From NCBI RefSeq assembly GCF_038630985.1, contig NZ_CP152049.1, forward strand, positions 2,685,501-2,749,500: a stretch of DNA of 64,000 nt. The letters run 5' to 3'. The DNA is from Paenibacillus sp. FSL H8-0548. Its GTDB lineage: Bacteria; Bacillota; Bacilli; Paenibacillales; Paenibacillaceae. The notes under the pieces were generated by a model. That model saw only the letters and a program-made list of their open reading frames with translations, did not search any database and had not been told where the DNA came from. Of the stretch, positions 34,736-43,487 are shown in pieces (within the stretch, counting starts at the first letter, position 1; each line of letters begins with the position of its first letter). The translations under genes were made by a program, and so were the position numbers.

Positions 34736-36346
34736 ATGGGTGCAGGCAAGCTGGAGATTTTGGTCGTCGACGATGAGCCCAAGCAAAGGCGGGGCCTAGC
34801 CGCGATGGTTCGCTCTTTACGGCCGGATTATAAAGTTCATGAGGCGAAGAATGGCAAAGAAGCACTTGAGCTTGCACGAAGCCGTTTGCTCGATATTGTG
34901 TTTACGGATATCCAGATGCCGCTCGTTAACGGGTTGGATTTTCTGAAGGCTTTGAACAATACGGGTACTAAAATTCCTAAAGTTGTTTTTGTAAGCGTAT
35001 TCCACGAATTTGATTACGCGCAGCAGGCGCTTAGGCTCGGGGCAAAGGATTATTTGGTCAAGCCGGTCATTACCGAGCAGCTTGAGCCTATTATATCTGA
35101 TTTGGAAATGCAGCTTAATCAGGAAAGCAGTCTTCAACTCGAGAAGAAGAGCTTAAATGATCAGCTCGCTCATACAATGCCCGTCTACATGGAGCATTTA
35201 CTTTATAAATGGATGACCCAGGAGCTGCAGCCAGCCCAGTTGAATGAAGTGAGGCAGCATTTTCCTCTGCAAGGACATGGAACGGTCCTTATTCTCGAAA
35301 CAAAATCTAAAGATCGAATTGAGCATGGGCCAACACTCGAATGGACGAGTATATTGAAGCGAGCGATTTTGCAAACGTATTCGAATTTTGCAGAGACGCT
35401 GATGGTTGCACCCGAGCATGAGAAGGATCTGCTTTATGTTATTGCCGTATGGAAGAGCAATATATCCAGCTCGGAATGTTTGGAAAATCTTCGAAAAACA
35501 CTCGCTCAGCTAGAGAGTATATATAGTTGTTCTATTAGTGCAGGAATTGGGTCGGAATCGTTCCAAATCGATGTGGATATTCGGGCAAGCTGCGACAGCG
35601 CAAGAACAGCGCTGCAATATTTGTACTATTTTCCAGAAGGCAAGTGGCTGAATGCCACTGAATTGCAAGAGCTGCTGGAGAGAAGCTCTCCTCCTCAGGT
35701 TACAACCAAAGATACCGATGCTCTGGAGAAGGCAATAACAGAGAACCATCTGGAGAGTGCTGTCTGCATCCTTGCTTCTATTTTAAATAAATCAGCAGAG
35801 GCTTACCCCACCCCTTTCCGACTAAAATGCAATGTCACACAGCTGCTCTTGACCTGCTTGAAGCGTGTCGAATTTATGATAGACGGTGAAGTGTACCGCG
35901 TGCTCAGCAATCGAATCGATTTGGAGCTGTTACCTTCCTCCTGCTTTCGAGAAACTCAGAGCATCGCGGCAGAGCTGCTTGCTGGCATTATGAAGCAAAT
36001 TAAAAAAGATAAATCATCCCGAAGCGAGATGATCATGCAGAAATGCCGGGAGTACGTCGAGGAAAATCTGCACGAGGATTTAGGACTTGAGATGGTAGCG
36101 CAGCGGTTCTTCTATAACTCTTCGTATTTTAGTATTTTGTTCAAAAATAATATTGGTCTTTCCTTTACCGATTTTCTTGTGAAAACACGAATGCAGCGAG
36201 CACGCAGCTTATTATTGCAAACAGAGCTGAAGATTGCTGATATCGCTAGGCAAGTCGGCTATAAAGACATTAAGTATTTCAATAAGGTTTTCAAAAAAAT
36301 GTTCCTGTATCCCCCTGAAGAATTTCGTAGAATGTTCTCATCCTAA
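34736..36346 (+). CDS. Response regulator, YesN type (REC-AraC)
   Basis: A 536-residue regulator: receiver with LVVDDEP, DIVFTDIQMPLVNG and the Lys in KDYLVKP; divergent central domain; C-terminal AraC domain with ARQVGYKDIKYFNKVFKKMF and YPPEEFRRMF. The ATG follows CTAGGGGGATG. It heads a three-gene unit with a kinase and a binding lipoprotein, and probably controls the LplABC-like transporter starting at 39828, whose promoter carries tandem 20-bp repeats. Confidence 0.9.
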   Translation: MGAGKLEILVVDDEPKQRRGLAAMVRSLRPDYKVHEAKNGKEALELARSRLLDIVFTDIQMPLVNGLDFLKALNNTGTKIPKVVFVSVFHEFDYAQQALRLGAKDYLVKPVITEQLEPIISDLEMQLNQESSLQLEKKSLNDQLAHTMPVYMEHLLYKWMTQELQPAQLNEVRQHFPLQGHGTVLILETKSKDRIEHGPTLEWTSILKRAILQTYSNFAETLMVAPEHEKDLLYVIAVWKSNISSSECLENLRKTLAQLESIYSCSISAGIGSESFQIDVDIRASCDSARTALQYLYYFPEGKWLNATELQELLERSSPPQVTTKDTDALEKAITENHLESAVCILASILNKSAEAYPTPFRLKCNVTQLLLTCLKRVEFMIDGEVYRVLSNRIDLELLPSSCFRETQSIAAELLAGIMKQIKKDKSSRSEMIMQKCREYVEENLHEDLGLEMVAQRFFYNSSYFSILFKNNIGLSFTDFLVKTRMQRARSLLLQTELKIADIARQVGYKDIKYFNKVFKKMFLYPPEEFRRMFSS

Positions 36347-36364
36347 TTAAAAGAGGCCAAACCG

Positions 36365-38221
36365 ATGCACATCCTGAGAAAAATAGCTGAGCTGGGCTCC
36401 AATGTGAAATTCCGGGTCAAGCTGCTCGTATCCTATTTTGTACTGGTAAGCTTTATCATTTTAATTCTCGGGTTTGCCTATTACCAAATCAGCGCACAAA
36501 ACATGTTATCCAATGTTAGGGAAAGTCTTGGCAATGTCGTCATTAACAATAATCAGCTCTTGGACGATAAGCTGCAAGCTATTCGTGACAAAAGTGAAAT
36601 GCTCCCGATTGATAATGAATTGTATGAAGTCATTACAGAGGTGGATTCATCTGATAACGAATCGCTTATAAAAGCAGATCGGAAAATTACACAAATTTTG
36701 TTGAAATATTTCGGTGGTGATACGGACATCTATTCTTCATTTATACTGACGCCAAAATACAACTTCGGGAATACCTCGGTCATGTTCGTTATGCCAGAAG
36801 GATTCTTTCAATCCTCCTTGTTTGATAAGGCGCTCGCCGGTCAAGGCGATTTGGAGTGGATTCCAACCTATCGGTTCGCCGAAACGTTAGGCGAGAAGGA
36901 CATGTCTAATTTGAGCTTTGAATTTGATAAGCTGGTGTCGGCAGTGAAGATGTTGAAATTAACCTATATTGATGAAAACGGGATTTTCCATACCTTGCCG
37001 CAGACGATAGAGAACCCCATCTTGATGATTAATTTGACGACCGATTATGTTGAAAGACTGTTCGCTGATTATGCGCGGCAAAGTGAATTTCAACATTTGT
37101 CTTATGGAATTGTCGATGAGAAGGGGAGCGTTGTCATTGATTCTGATGCGAGCAAAGCGGCTAGTCAAGGCCCGCCTCCCTGGCTTGAAGAAGCGATGAT
37201 GATGAAGACGGGTAGTATTCAGAGGACGATTGACGGCGAGAACGTAGTCATTAGCTTTAGCCGTATGGATAGCACGGGCTGGCTGTCCTATATTAAAATT
37301 CCCGTAGTCGATGCTTTGCAAGACCTGAATGCTCTGCGCAAATATTCTACCTTATTTCTAGTGATTATGCTGCTGGTATCGATTCTGCTCGCCTATATGA
37401 TGTCGGTGTATATTACGAAGCCGATCAGTCGAATTAAAAAGGCGATGAAGCTGATGGAGCGAGGCAACTTTCATATTCATATTCCAGAGCAGGGGCGTGA
37501 CGAATTCGGTCACTTAATTCGAATGTTTAATCATATGAACGGTCGAATTCAGACATTAATAGAAGAAAATTATGCATCGCGCCTTAGAGAAAAGGACGCT
37601 GAGCTCATGGCGCTGAATCTCCAGCTTAATCCGCATTTTCTCTACAACACGCTAACAACGCTATACTGGATTGCAGTAGAGAACAATCAGCAGGAGATGA
37701 GTCTCATTATTCATAATTTGGCGGATATGCTGCAGACATCAACACGAAATAAGAAAGAAACCTGGCAGCTGCGAACCGATTTGGACTGGCTGAACAAGTA
37801 TATTTATATTATGTCGAGCCGATTTGAAAATTTGCTGCATGTTCAGATTGATGTGGAAGAAGCGCTTCAGGATATGGAGGTGCCTAAGCTGTTTTTGCAG
37901 CCATTTGTCGAGAATGCGATTATTCATGGGCTTGCGGAGAAGGAGCAGGATGGCATCATAAAGATTAAAGGCTGGACGGATGGCGACATGGTTTTATTCT
38001 CCGTCATAGATAATGGAGCTGGTATTACGAAAGAGCATATTGATCAGATAAAGTCAGGCAAGCTCCGCTCCACAGGCATGCCTAACGTGGAGAAGCGGAT
38101 CAAGCTGCTGTATGGCTTGGAGTATGGCATTGATATTTCTTCCGCTGAAGGGAGCGGTACGACGATTTTAATTCGTATGGGGCTGAATGTCGGGCAGCAT
38201 GAGCGGAAGGAAATTGTGTAA
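36365..38221 (+). CDS. Sensor histidine kinase, YesM type
   Basis: A 618-residue membrane kinase: N-terminal helix (LLVSYFVLVSFIILILGFAYY), extracellular sensor (~45-320), second helix (STLFLVIMLLVSILLAYMMS), HAMP, phosphoacceptor His in LQLNPHFLYN, and ATPase N-box LQPFVENAIIHGLAEKEQDG with a late GAGIT motif. It is the partner of the regulator 18 bases upstream. The binding lipoprotein gene begins 24 bases after its stop. Confidence 0.9.
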   Translation: MHILRKIAELGSNVKFRVKLLVSYFVLVSFIILILGFAYYQISAQNMLSNVRESLGNVVINNNQLLDDKLQAIRDKSEMLPIDNELYEVITEVDSSDNESLIKADRKITQILLKYFGGDTDIYSSFILTPKYNFGNTSVMFVMPEGFFQSSLFDKALAGQGDLEWIPTYRFAETLGEKDMSNLSFEFDKLVSAVKMLKLTYIDENGIFHTLPQTIENPILMINLTTDYVERLFADYARQSEFQHLSYGIVDEKGSVVIDSDASKAASQGPPPWLEEAMMMKTGSIQRTIDGENVVISFSRMDSTGWLSYIKIPVVDALQDLNALRKYSTLFLVIMLLVSILLAYMMSVYITKPISRIKKAMKLMERGNFHIHIPEQGRDEFGHLIRMFNHMNGRIQTLIEENYASRLREKDAELMALNLQLNPHFLYNTLTTLYWIAVENNQQEMSLIIHNLADMLQTSTRNKKETWQLRTDLDWLNKYIYIMSSRFENLLHVQIDVEEALQDMEVPKLFLQPFVENAIIHGLAEKEQDGIIKIKGWTDGDMVLFSVIDNGAGITKEHIDQIKSGKLRSTGMPNVEKRIKLLYGLEYGIDISSAEGSGTTILIRMGLNVGQHERKEIV

Positions 38222-38245
38222 TTCATGGAAGGAGGGGAACGGCTC

Positions 38246-39625
38246 GTGAGAGACAAGCGCGGAATTATTGTCCTTCTGATAGTTTGCGCGATGCTGCTCT
38301 TAGGAGGCTGCCAAGCGGCGAACAGTACAGCGCCTGACATTGGGCCGAGCCATGAACAGGCGGATAATGGCAGAGAGCAGGTGATTTTGACCTACGCTTC
38401 CTGGGGCACATTGAATGAGAAGGAAGCTAAGGAACGGATGATTACGCAATTCATGGAAAAGTATCCTTGGATAACGATCCAACACATCCATGAGCCGGGT
38501 GAATATATTAAGAAGCTTACGACGATGTACGCCAGCAACAAAGCTCCTGATGTGTTTATGCTGTACAAGCATACTGCGCTGCAATGGGCCGAGCAAGGGA
38601 AGCTCTATAATTTGAAAAAATTTTTGGAAGTGGATGCAGAGATTAACGAGGATTCTCTTATCTCGAATGCGGTCATGTACTGGGAGCGGGACAAAGTCGC
38701 AGGGATTAAGGTAGCCGAGGAAGCATTTGCGCTCTATTACAATGCCGATCTGTTTCAGGAAGCCGGCGTTGCACTGCCGCCAGCGAAGGCTGAGAATGCC
38801 TGGTCATGGGAGCAATTTCTGCTTGCGGCAAAAAAGCTGACTCTCGATCGCAACGGTCATAATGCGCTCAGTCCGGACTTTGATGTTAATCAGATTACGC
38901 AATTCGGCGTGCGCTTTAATTCGTGGATGTGGTATTTGATGGTGCCTTCCAATGATGCCAGCGTCATTTCGCCAGACGGAAGCAAAATGAATTTGGATGA
39001 CCCTGCTGTAATCGATGCGGTTCAGAAGCTGGCTGATTTGATTTATGTACATCATGTTGCCCCGTCGCCGATTCAATCGAAAAACCTTCCACAGCCTGCG
39101 CTTGCGCTGCAAAGCAGGAAGATTGCGATGGATCTTAACGGCCAATGGGTCCAAATTGATCTAGGAGCGGCGAATGTGAATTACGGCGTTGGTGTACTGC
39201 CGAAGCTCAAGACAAGCAAGACGATTCAGTTTGGTGAGCCCTTGGTTATGTCCTCAACGACGAGACATCCCGAAGAAGCATGGCTTTTTTATAAATGGCA
39301 GCTCGATGCGGAAAATTCGATCGATTTGCATAGAGGCGGGTTGTGGATGCCGCTGCTTAAGGATTATTACACGAAACCGGAGCTGATTGCGCGTTGGGCT
39401 GACCTAAATCCGGGCCATCCGGCCGGCTATCAGGATGCTGTGATGCGTCAGACGATTCAGAACGGGGTTAACTCGTACGATTATTATCTCAAAAACAATG
39501 AAAATATTAATGCGGTTTTGCAGCCTGCGCTTGATCAGGTATGGCTTGGAAAGAAGAATGTGAAGGAAGCTTTCGAGAGCGTAGCGGACAAAATGAAGAT
39601 TGCTTTCCGCGGAACATACCCCTAA
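38246..39625 (+). CDS. Extracellular sugar-binding lipoprotein linked to the two-component system
   Basis: A family-1 solute-binding protein of ~459 residues with lipobox LGGC (Cys22 from the GTG start). GTG 38246 has an AAGGAGG site at good spacing; the ATG at 38225 would put that site inside the gene. The mature part starts VILTYASWGTLNEKEAKERMITQF. There is no adjacent permease in the same unit; the gene forms a regulator-kinase-binding protein trio, so it may present ligand to the kinase as well as, or instead of, to a transporter. Terminator follows. Confidence 0.85.
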   Translation: MRDKRGIIVLLIVCAMLLLGGCQAANSTAPDIGPSHEQADNGREQVILTYASWGTLNEKEAKERMITQFMEKYPWITIQHIHEPGEYIKKLTTMYASNKAPDVFMLYKHTALQWAEQGKLYNLKKFLEVDAEINEDSLISNAVMYWERDKVAGIKVAEEAFALYYNADLFQEAGVALPPAKAENAWSWEQFLLAAKKLTLDRNGHNALSPDFDVNQITQFGVRFNSWMWYLMVPSNDASVISPDGSKMNLDDPAVIDAVQKLADLIYVHHVAPSPIQSKNLPQPALALQSRKIAMDLNGQWVQIDLGAANVNYGVGVLPKLKTSKTIQFGEPLVMSSTTRHPEEAWLFYKWQLDAENSIDLHRGGLWMPLLKDYYTKPELIARWADLNPGHPAGYQDAVMRQTIQNGVNSYDYYLKNNENINAVLQPALDQVWLGKKNVKEAFESVADKMKIAFRGTYP

Positions 39626-39667
39626 TGTAAGAATACTGCAGTAAGCTCAGACTAACTGCACCTTTAT

Positions 39668-39700
39668 GGGCCCTATTAATCGGGGCTTCTTTTTTTTGTC
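39668..39700 (+). terminator. Terminator after the binding-protein gene
   Basis: A short GC stem (GCCCT with GGGGC around ATTAATC) is followed by TTCTTTTTTTTG. Confidence 0.65.
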
Positions 39701-39705
39701 TTTGT

Positions 39706-39745
39706 ATCCAATGATATTCACCGGAATCCAATGATTTTCCGTATT
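39706..39745 (+). promoter_or_regulatory. Tandem 20-bp repeats, probable AraC-type activator site
   Basis: ATCCAATGAT begins at 39706 and again at 39726, exactly 20 bases apart. Both copies continue with TTC and CCG-like words (ATTCACCGGA, TTTCCGTA). The second copy ends inside the -35 box. Two direct half-sites two helical turns apart next to the -35 is the classical layout for AraC-family activators; the YesN-type regulator at 34736 is the nearest candidate. Confidence 0.6.
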
Positions 39746-39772
39746 GTCCCACCTGTAACCGATTGCTACGAT
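39744..39772 (+). promoter_or_regulatory. Predicted promoter of the LplABC-like transporter
   Basis: TTGTCC (39744-39749), a 17-base spacer, then TACGAT (39767-39772). It overlaps the tandem repeats upstream and is followed by a cre match downstream. Confidence 0.55.
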
Positions 39773-39787
39773 AGAGGCGTCACGTTA

Positions 39788-39801
39788 TGAAAGCGATAAC
39801 A
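39788..39801 (+). promoter_or_regulatory. Catabolite-response element (cre)
   Basis: TGAAAGCGATAACA fits the CcpA consensus TGWAANCGNTNWCA at all 14 positions. It lies about 10 bases after the expected transcription start and 26 bases before the binding-protein ATG, a position where CcpA represses. Confidence 0.75.
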
Positions 39802-39827
39802 AATTAGAAAAGGGAGGCGAAAGAAAC

Positions 39828-41459
39828 ATGAAAAAAGCGTTTAAACTTATTTTTACAGCATGCCTATGTACAGCACTCGTTGTAGGCTGCAGCAATAACG
39901 GAGGCAATGATGTTGGCAATAAACAAATCTCTGAGGCAGGTACTGGTGGAGGAGCTGGCAGCGGTGAGAAAGTGAAATTAACGGCTCTTGTCGTGAAGCA
40001 CCCACTCACGAAGCCGCTCGCTGAAATGGAATGGCTGCAAAAGGCGGAGGATGCTGCGGGGGTAGATATTGAGTGGCAGGAGATTACAGCAGACTGGGAT
40101 CAGAAAAAAGGCACAATGCTTGCGAGCAGTGATACGCCAGACTTATTTGTAGGAGCGAATGTGATTACAGACGCTGATTTTGCACAATTTCAAGGTCTAT
40201 TCCAGGATTTGAGCGAGCTTGCAGAAGCTGCGCCAAACGTACAGGAGATGTTCGCCTCCAAGCCAGATACGAAAATTATTGCGACGCAGCCCGATGGCAA
40301 AATCTACGGCTTGCCTAAATACCAAAGGTTTTGGCCGGGCTCCGCAACAAGACAATATATTAATCAGACCTGGCTGGATAATCTAGGTTTGAGCATGCCG
40401 ACGACATGGGATGAGCTGTATGACGTGTTGGTCGCGTTCAAAGAAAAGGATGCGAACGGCAACGGTGATCTGAATGATGAAATTCCGATGGATTGGCCGG
40501 GAGGCATTGGCGGTTTTTTTAATCCGGCAGTTCTGCTAGGCGGGATGGGCATTACGCTGACAGATGGAAGCGGACAAGGTTATTTTGTTGAAGATGGCCA
40601 AGTGAAAAACTTTTTGACAGATGATCGGTATAAGAAAATGGTCGTATTCCTTAATAAGCTCTACAAAGCAGGCTTGATTAATTCTGAGGTCTTTACTCAC
40701 GATTATACGAAATTCCAGTCGGTTGCCCGTGGTGAAGGAGATGCGGCTAAAGTAGGCTTCACTTGGGGCTGGGTAGCATCAGATAGATTCGGCGAGCAGC
40801 TGGCGCCGCAATACACATCCATGAGTCCACTTAAAGAAAGTGCTGGCTATTCAGGTGAATTATCTTGGAGCTATGATTTTGCAACCTTGAACTATGGGGT
40901 CAATCAAATTGTTATGTCAGCCAAAACAAAAAATAAAGAAGCTGCGATGAGATTTATTAACGAATTATATAATCCAGAAGTGAGCATGCAGGTTTTGTTC
41001 GGCTCGCTAGACACGAATATTAAAGATAATGGCGACAGTACCTACACCGTGCTGCCGCCAGCCGATACGAAGATGGACCCAGGAACTTGGAAATGGACAT
41101 CTACTTGGGCAGATAATGGTCCGATGTATATTGCCGACTCATTGAATTTAACGCTAGGTAAAGATATGCAAGAGGTGCTTGTTCAATCAGAGCCGTTAAA
41201 GGATGCCCTAGATGTCGATACCGACAACGATGTGTTCCCCGGCATGTTCATCAAGTATACGACCGCAGACAATAATACGATGAGCCTCGGCAATACGAAC
41301 ATTATGAATTTGGCCAACACTAGCTTTGCCAAATGGGTGACCAAGGGCGGTATTGAAACACAATGGGATGAATACGTGAAGCAAAGCAAAAAAGCTGGCC
41401 TGGATCAAAACCTGGAAATTATGCAGAAATATTATGACGACTACATGAGCAAAAAGTAA
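39828..41459 (+). CDS. LplA/YtcQ-like oligosaccharide-binding lipoprotein
   Basis: A large (543-residue) extracellular binding protein. Signal peptide with lipobox VVGC (Cys21), then a Gly/Asn-rich linker and the mature domain (VKLTALVVKHPLTKPLAEMEW ... GVDIEWQEITADWDQKKG). This size class, paired with LplB- and YtcP-like permeases, includes the aldouronate/oligosaccharide transporters known from Paenibacillus and Bacillus. The strong GGGAGGC site and the regulated promoter (tandem repeats plus cre) mark it as an inducible, glucose-repressed uptake gene. Confidence 0.88.
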   Translation: MKKAFKLIFTACLCTALVVGCSNNGGNDVGNKQISEAGTGGGAGSGEKVKLTALVVKHPLTKPLAEMEWLQKAEDAAGVDIEWQEITADWDQKKGTMLASSDTPDLFVGANVITDADFAQFQGLFQDLSELAEAAPNVQEMFASKPDTKIIATQPDGKIYGLPKYQRFWPGSATRQYINQTWLDNLGLSMPTTWDELYDVLVAFKEKDANGNGDLNDEIPMDWPGGIGGFFNPAVLLGGMGITLTDGSGQGYFVEDGQVKNFLTDDRYKKMVVFLNKLYKAGLINSEVFTHDYTKFQSVARGEGDAAKVGFTWGWVASDRFGEQLAPQYTSMSPLKESAGYSGELSWSYDFATLNYGVNQIVMSAKTKNKEAAMRFINELYNPEVSMQVLFGSLDTNIKDNGDSTYTVLPPADTKMDPGTWKWTSTWADNGPMYIADSLNLTLGKDMQEVLVQSEPLKDALDVDTDNDVFPGMFIKYTTADNNTMSLGNTNIMNLANTSFAKWVTKGGIETQWDEYVKQSKKAGLDQNLEIMQKYYDDYMSKK

Positions 41460-41538
41460 CAACATCACTTGATGGAAGGAGCTATGCCGCTCTTAGACAG
41501 GGTATAGCTTCATTCTCAACAAAAAGGGAGATTATCCT

Positions 41539-42450
41539 ATGGGCTCTCGGAGTGTTTTCCATACCTTCAAACGAGATATTCATTTGTGGCTAATGGTATT
41601 TCCAGCTATAATCGTCATCATTTTATTCAACTATATCCCCATGTACGGCATTCAGTTGGCATTCCGGGATTTTGACTTCAGCAAGGGCCTTACGGGCGGG
41701 GAATGGCGAGGCTTGTTTTATTTTAAACAGTTTATGGACAGCTTCCTGTTTACCGACTTGATGAAAAACACGTTTTTGATTAGCTTCACTTCGATCATTG
41801 TCGGCTTTCCCGCACCGATCCTATTGGCTCTGGTTCTTAATCAAATTCGCAGAAAAAAAATGAAGAATCTTATGCAAACAACCGTTTATTTGCCTCACTT
41901 TATTTCGATTATCGTACTGGTGGGTATGCTGAATGTGCTGTTATCTCCGGAAACAGGCATTGTCGGTTATTTGATGAAATCCATCGGTTTAGGAGATATC
42001 AACCTTCTGGCATCTACCTCTACGTTTATACCGGTCTATGTGATCTCGGATATTTGGCAGCACTGCGGTTGGAACAGCATCATCTATCTAGCTGCGCTGT
42101 CGACGGTTGATCCCCAGCTCTATGATTCTTCGAAAATAGATGGAGCGAGCAGATGGCAGACGATACGGTATATCGATTTCCCAGCGCTTATTCCGACCAT
42201 CGTTATTCTGTTTATTCTTAGTATGGGGAATATACTCAGTACAGGCTTCGAGAAAATATTTTTAATGCAAAATTCGTTGAACCTGCCGGTGTCAGAGGTT
42301 ATCGCCACATACGTGTATAAGATCGGGATTGTATCCAATCAGTTCAGCTATGCCTCGGCTATTGGTTTGTTTAATACGCTGATTAACTTTGTCTTCTTGT
42401 TTGCAATGAATGCCATCTCAAAGAAAGCTTCCAATACGAGCTTATTTTAA
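41539..42450 (+). CDS. LplB-like ABC transporter permease
   Basis: 303 residues, six helices (first: LWLMVFPAIIVIILFNYIPMYGIQLAF), EAA loop YDSSKIDGASRWQTIRYIDFPAL. Companion of the large binding protein upstream and the permease downstream. Confidence 0.92.
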   Translation: MGSRSVFHTFKRDIHLWLMVFPAIIVIILFNYIPMYGIQLAFRDFDFSKGLTGGEWRGLFYFKQFMDSFLFTDLMKNTFLISFTSIIVGFPAPILLALVLNQIRRKKMKNLMQTTVYLPHFISIIVLVGMLNVLLSPETGIVGYLMKSIGLGDINLLASTSTFIPVYVISDIWQHCGWNSIIYLAALSTVDPQLYDSSKIDGASRWQTIRYIDFPALIPTIVILFILSMGNILSTGFEKIFLMQNSLNLPVSEVIATYVYKIGIVSNQFSYASAIGLFNTLINFVFLFAMNAISKKASNTSLF

Positions 42451-42493
42451 AATATAGGAAACGATATAGCTTGCTGTAGAAGGAGGAGTGAAT

Positions 42494-43387
42494 ATGGGGG
42501 GCAGCCGTATAAACGGTAGTGAAATATTATTTCGAATCGTATTATTTATGATGTGTACGTTAATTTTTTTGTCCATTATTTATCCGCTTTATTTTATTGT
42601 CATTGCTTCTATTAGTGATTCCACCTTGGTGTCGACCGGGAAAGTCTTGTTTATGCCCAAAAACATCAGCTTCTTCGGATACGATCAAATACTGCAGGAT
42701 GATCGCATTTGGGTAGGCTATCGCAATACGATCTTTTATACGTTTGCAGGTACGCTTGTTAATTTGTTGGTCACTTTGCCGGCAGCCTATGTGCTGTCCA
42801 GACGTGAATTTCCTGCAAGACGATTCATTATGCTCGCATTTGTCATTACGATGTTTTTTAACGGCGGTTTAATCCCGACTTATTTGCTTATGAAGGACCT
42901 GCATCTAACCAATACGCTGTGGATGTTTATTTTACCGTTTTGTGTGAATGTGTTTTATCTCATCATTGCGCGCTCGTTCTTTGAGTCATCGCTGCCATCT
43001 GAATTGTATGAAGCGGCTGCAATCGACGGCTGTTCTCATTTTGCGTTTTTTATTAAAGTTGCGCTGCCTCTGTCCAAAGCTTTGATCTCCGTCATTGGTC
43101 TTTATTATTTGGTCGGGCATTGGAATGATTTCTTTACGGGATTAATTTATATTCGGGATAATAAATTACAGCCTTTGCAAATCGTGCTAAGAGATATTTT
43201 ATTATCGAATCAAGTTTTTCAAAACGGAGCAGGAGCGGGCGGAAATGCAGGCGGCTATGCCCAAAAATATGCGGATCAAATCAAATACGGTGTGATTATC
43301 GTATCTACGCTGCCGATTTTAATGATCTATCCCTTCTTGCAAAAATATTTTGAAAAAGGTGTTTTGATTGGCTCGGTTAAAGGCTGA
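42494..43387 (+). CDS. LplC/YtcP-like ABC transporter permease
   Basis: ~297 residues with six helices, EAA loop YEAAAIDGCSHFAFFIKVALPL and the C-terminal FEKGVLIGSVKG. ATG 42494 is spaced correctly from AAGGAGG; the GTG at 42488 is too close. It completes the transporter; the ATPase is missing here, as is usual for this class, and probably supplied by an MsmX-like protein. Terminator follows. Confidence 0.92.
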   Translation: MGGSRINGSEILFRIVLFMMCTLIFLSIIYPLYFIVIASISDSTLVSTGKVLFMPKNISFFGYDQILQDDRIWVGYRNTIFYTFAGTLVNLLVTLPAAYVLSRREFPARRFIMLAFVITMFFNGGLIPTYLLMKDLHLTNTLWMFILPFCVNVFYLIIARSFFESSLPSELYEAAAIDGCSHFAFFIKVALPLSKALISVIGLYYLVGHWNDFFTGLIYIRDNKLQPLQIVLRDILLSNQVFQNGAGAGGNAGGYAQKYADQIKYGVIIVSTLPILMIYPFLQKYFEKGVLIGSVKG

Positions 43388-43401
43388 TAGATGACGGTTC
43401 C

Positions 43402-43431
43402 AAAGCCACTCGAAAGGGGTGGCTTTTTTTT
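43402..43431 (+). terminator. Terminator of the LplABC-like operon
   Basis: AAAGCCAC (43402-43409) pairs with GTGGCTTT (43419-43426), followed by a run of T. Confidence 0.85.
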
Positions 43432-43487
43432 ATTTGTGCAGTTATGATAGCTTTTTGATGAAATATTATTGAAGGGATTTTTTGTAC

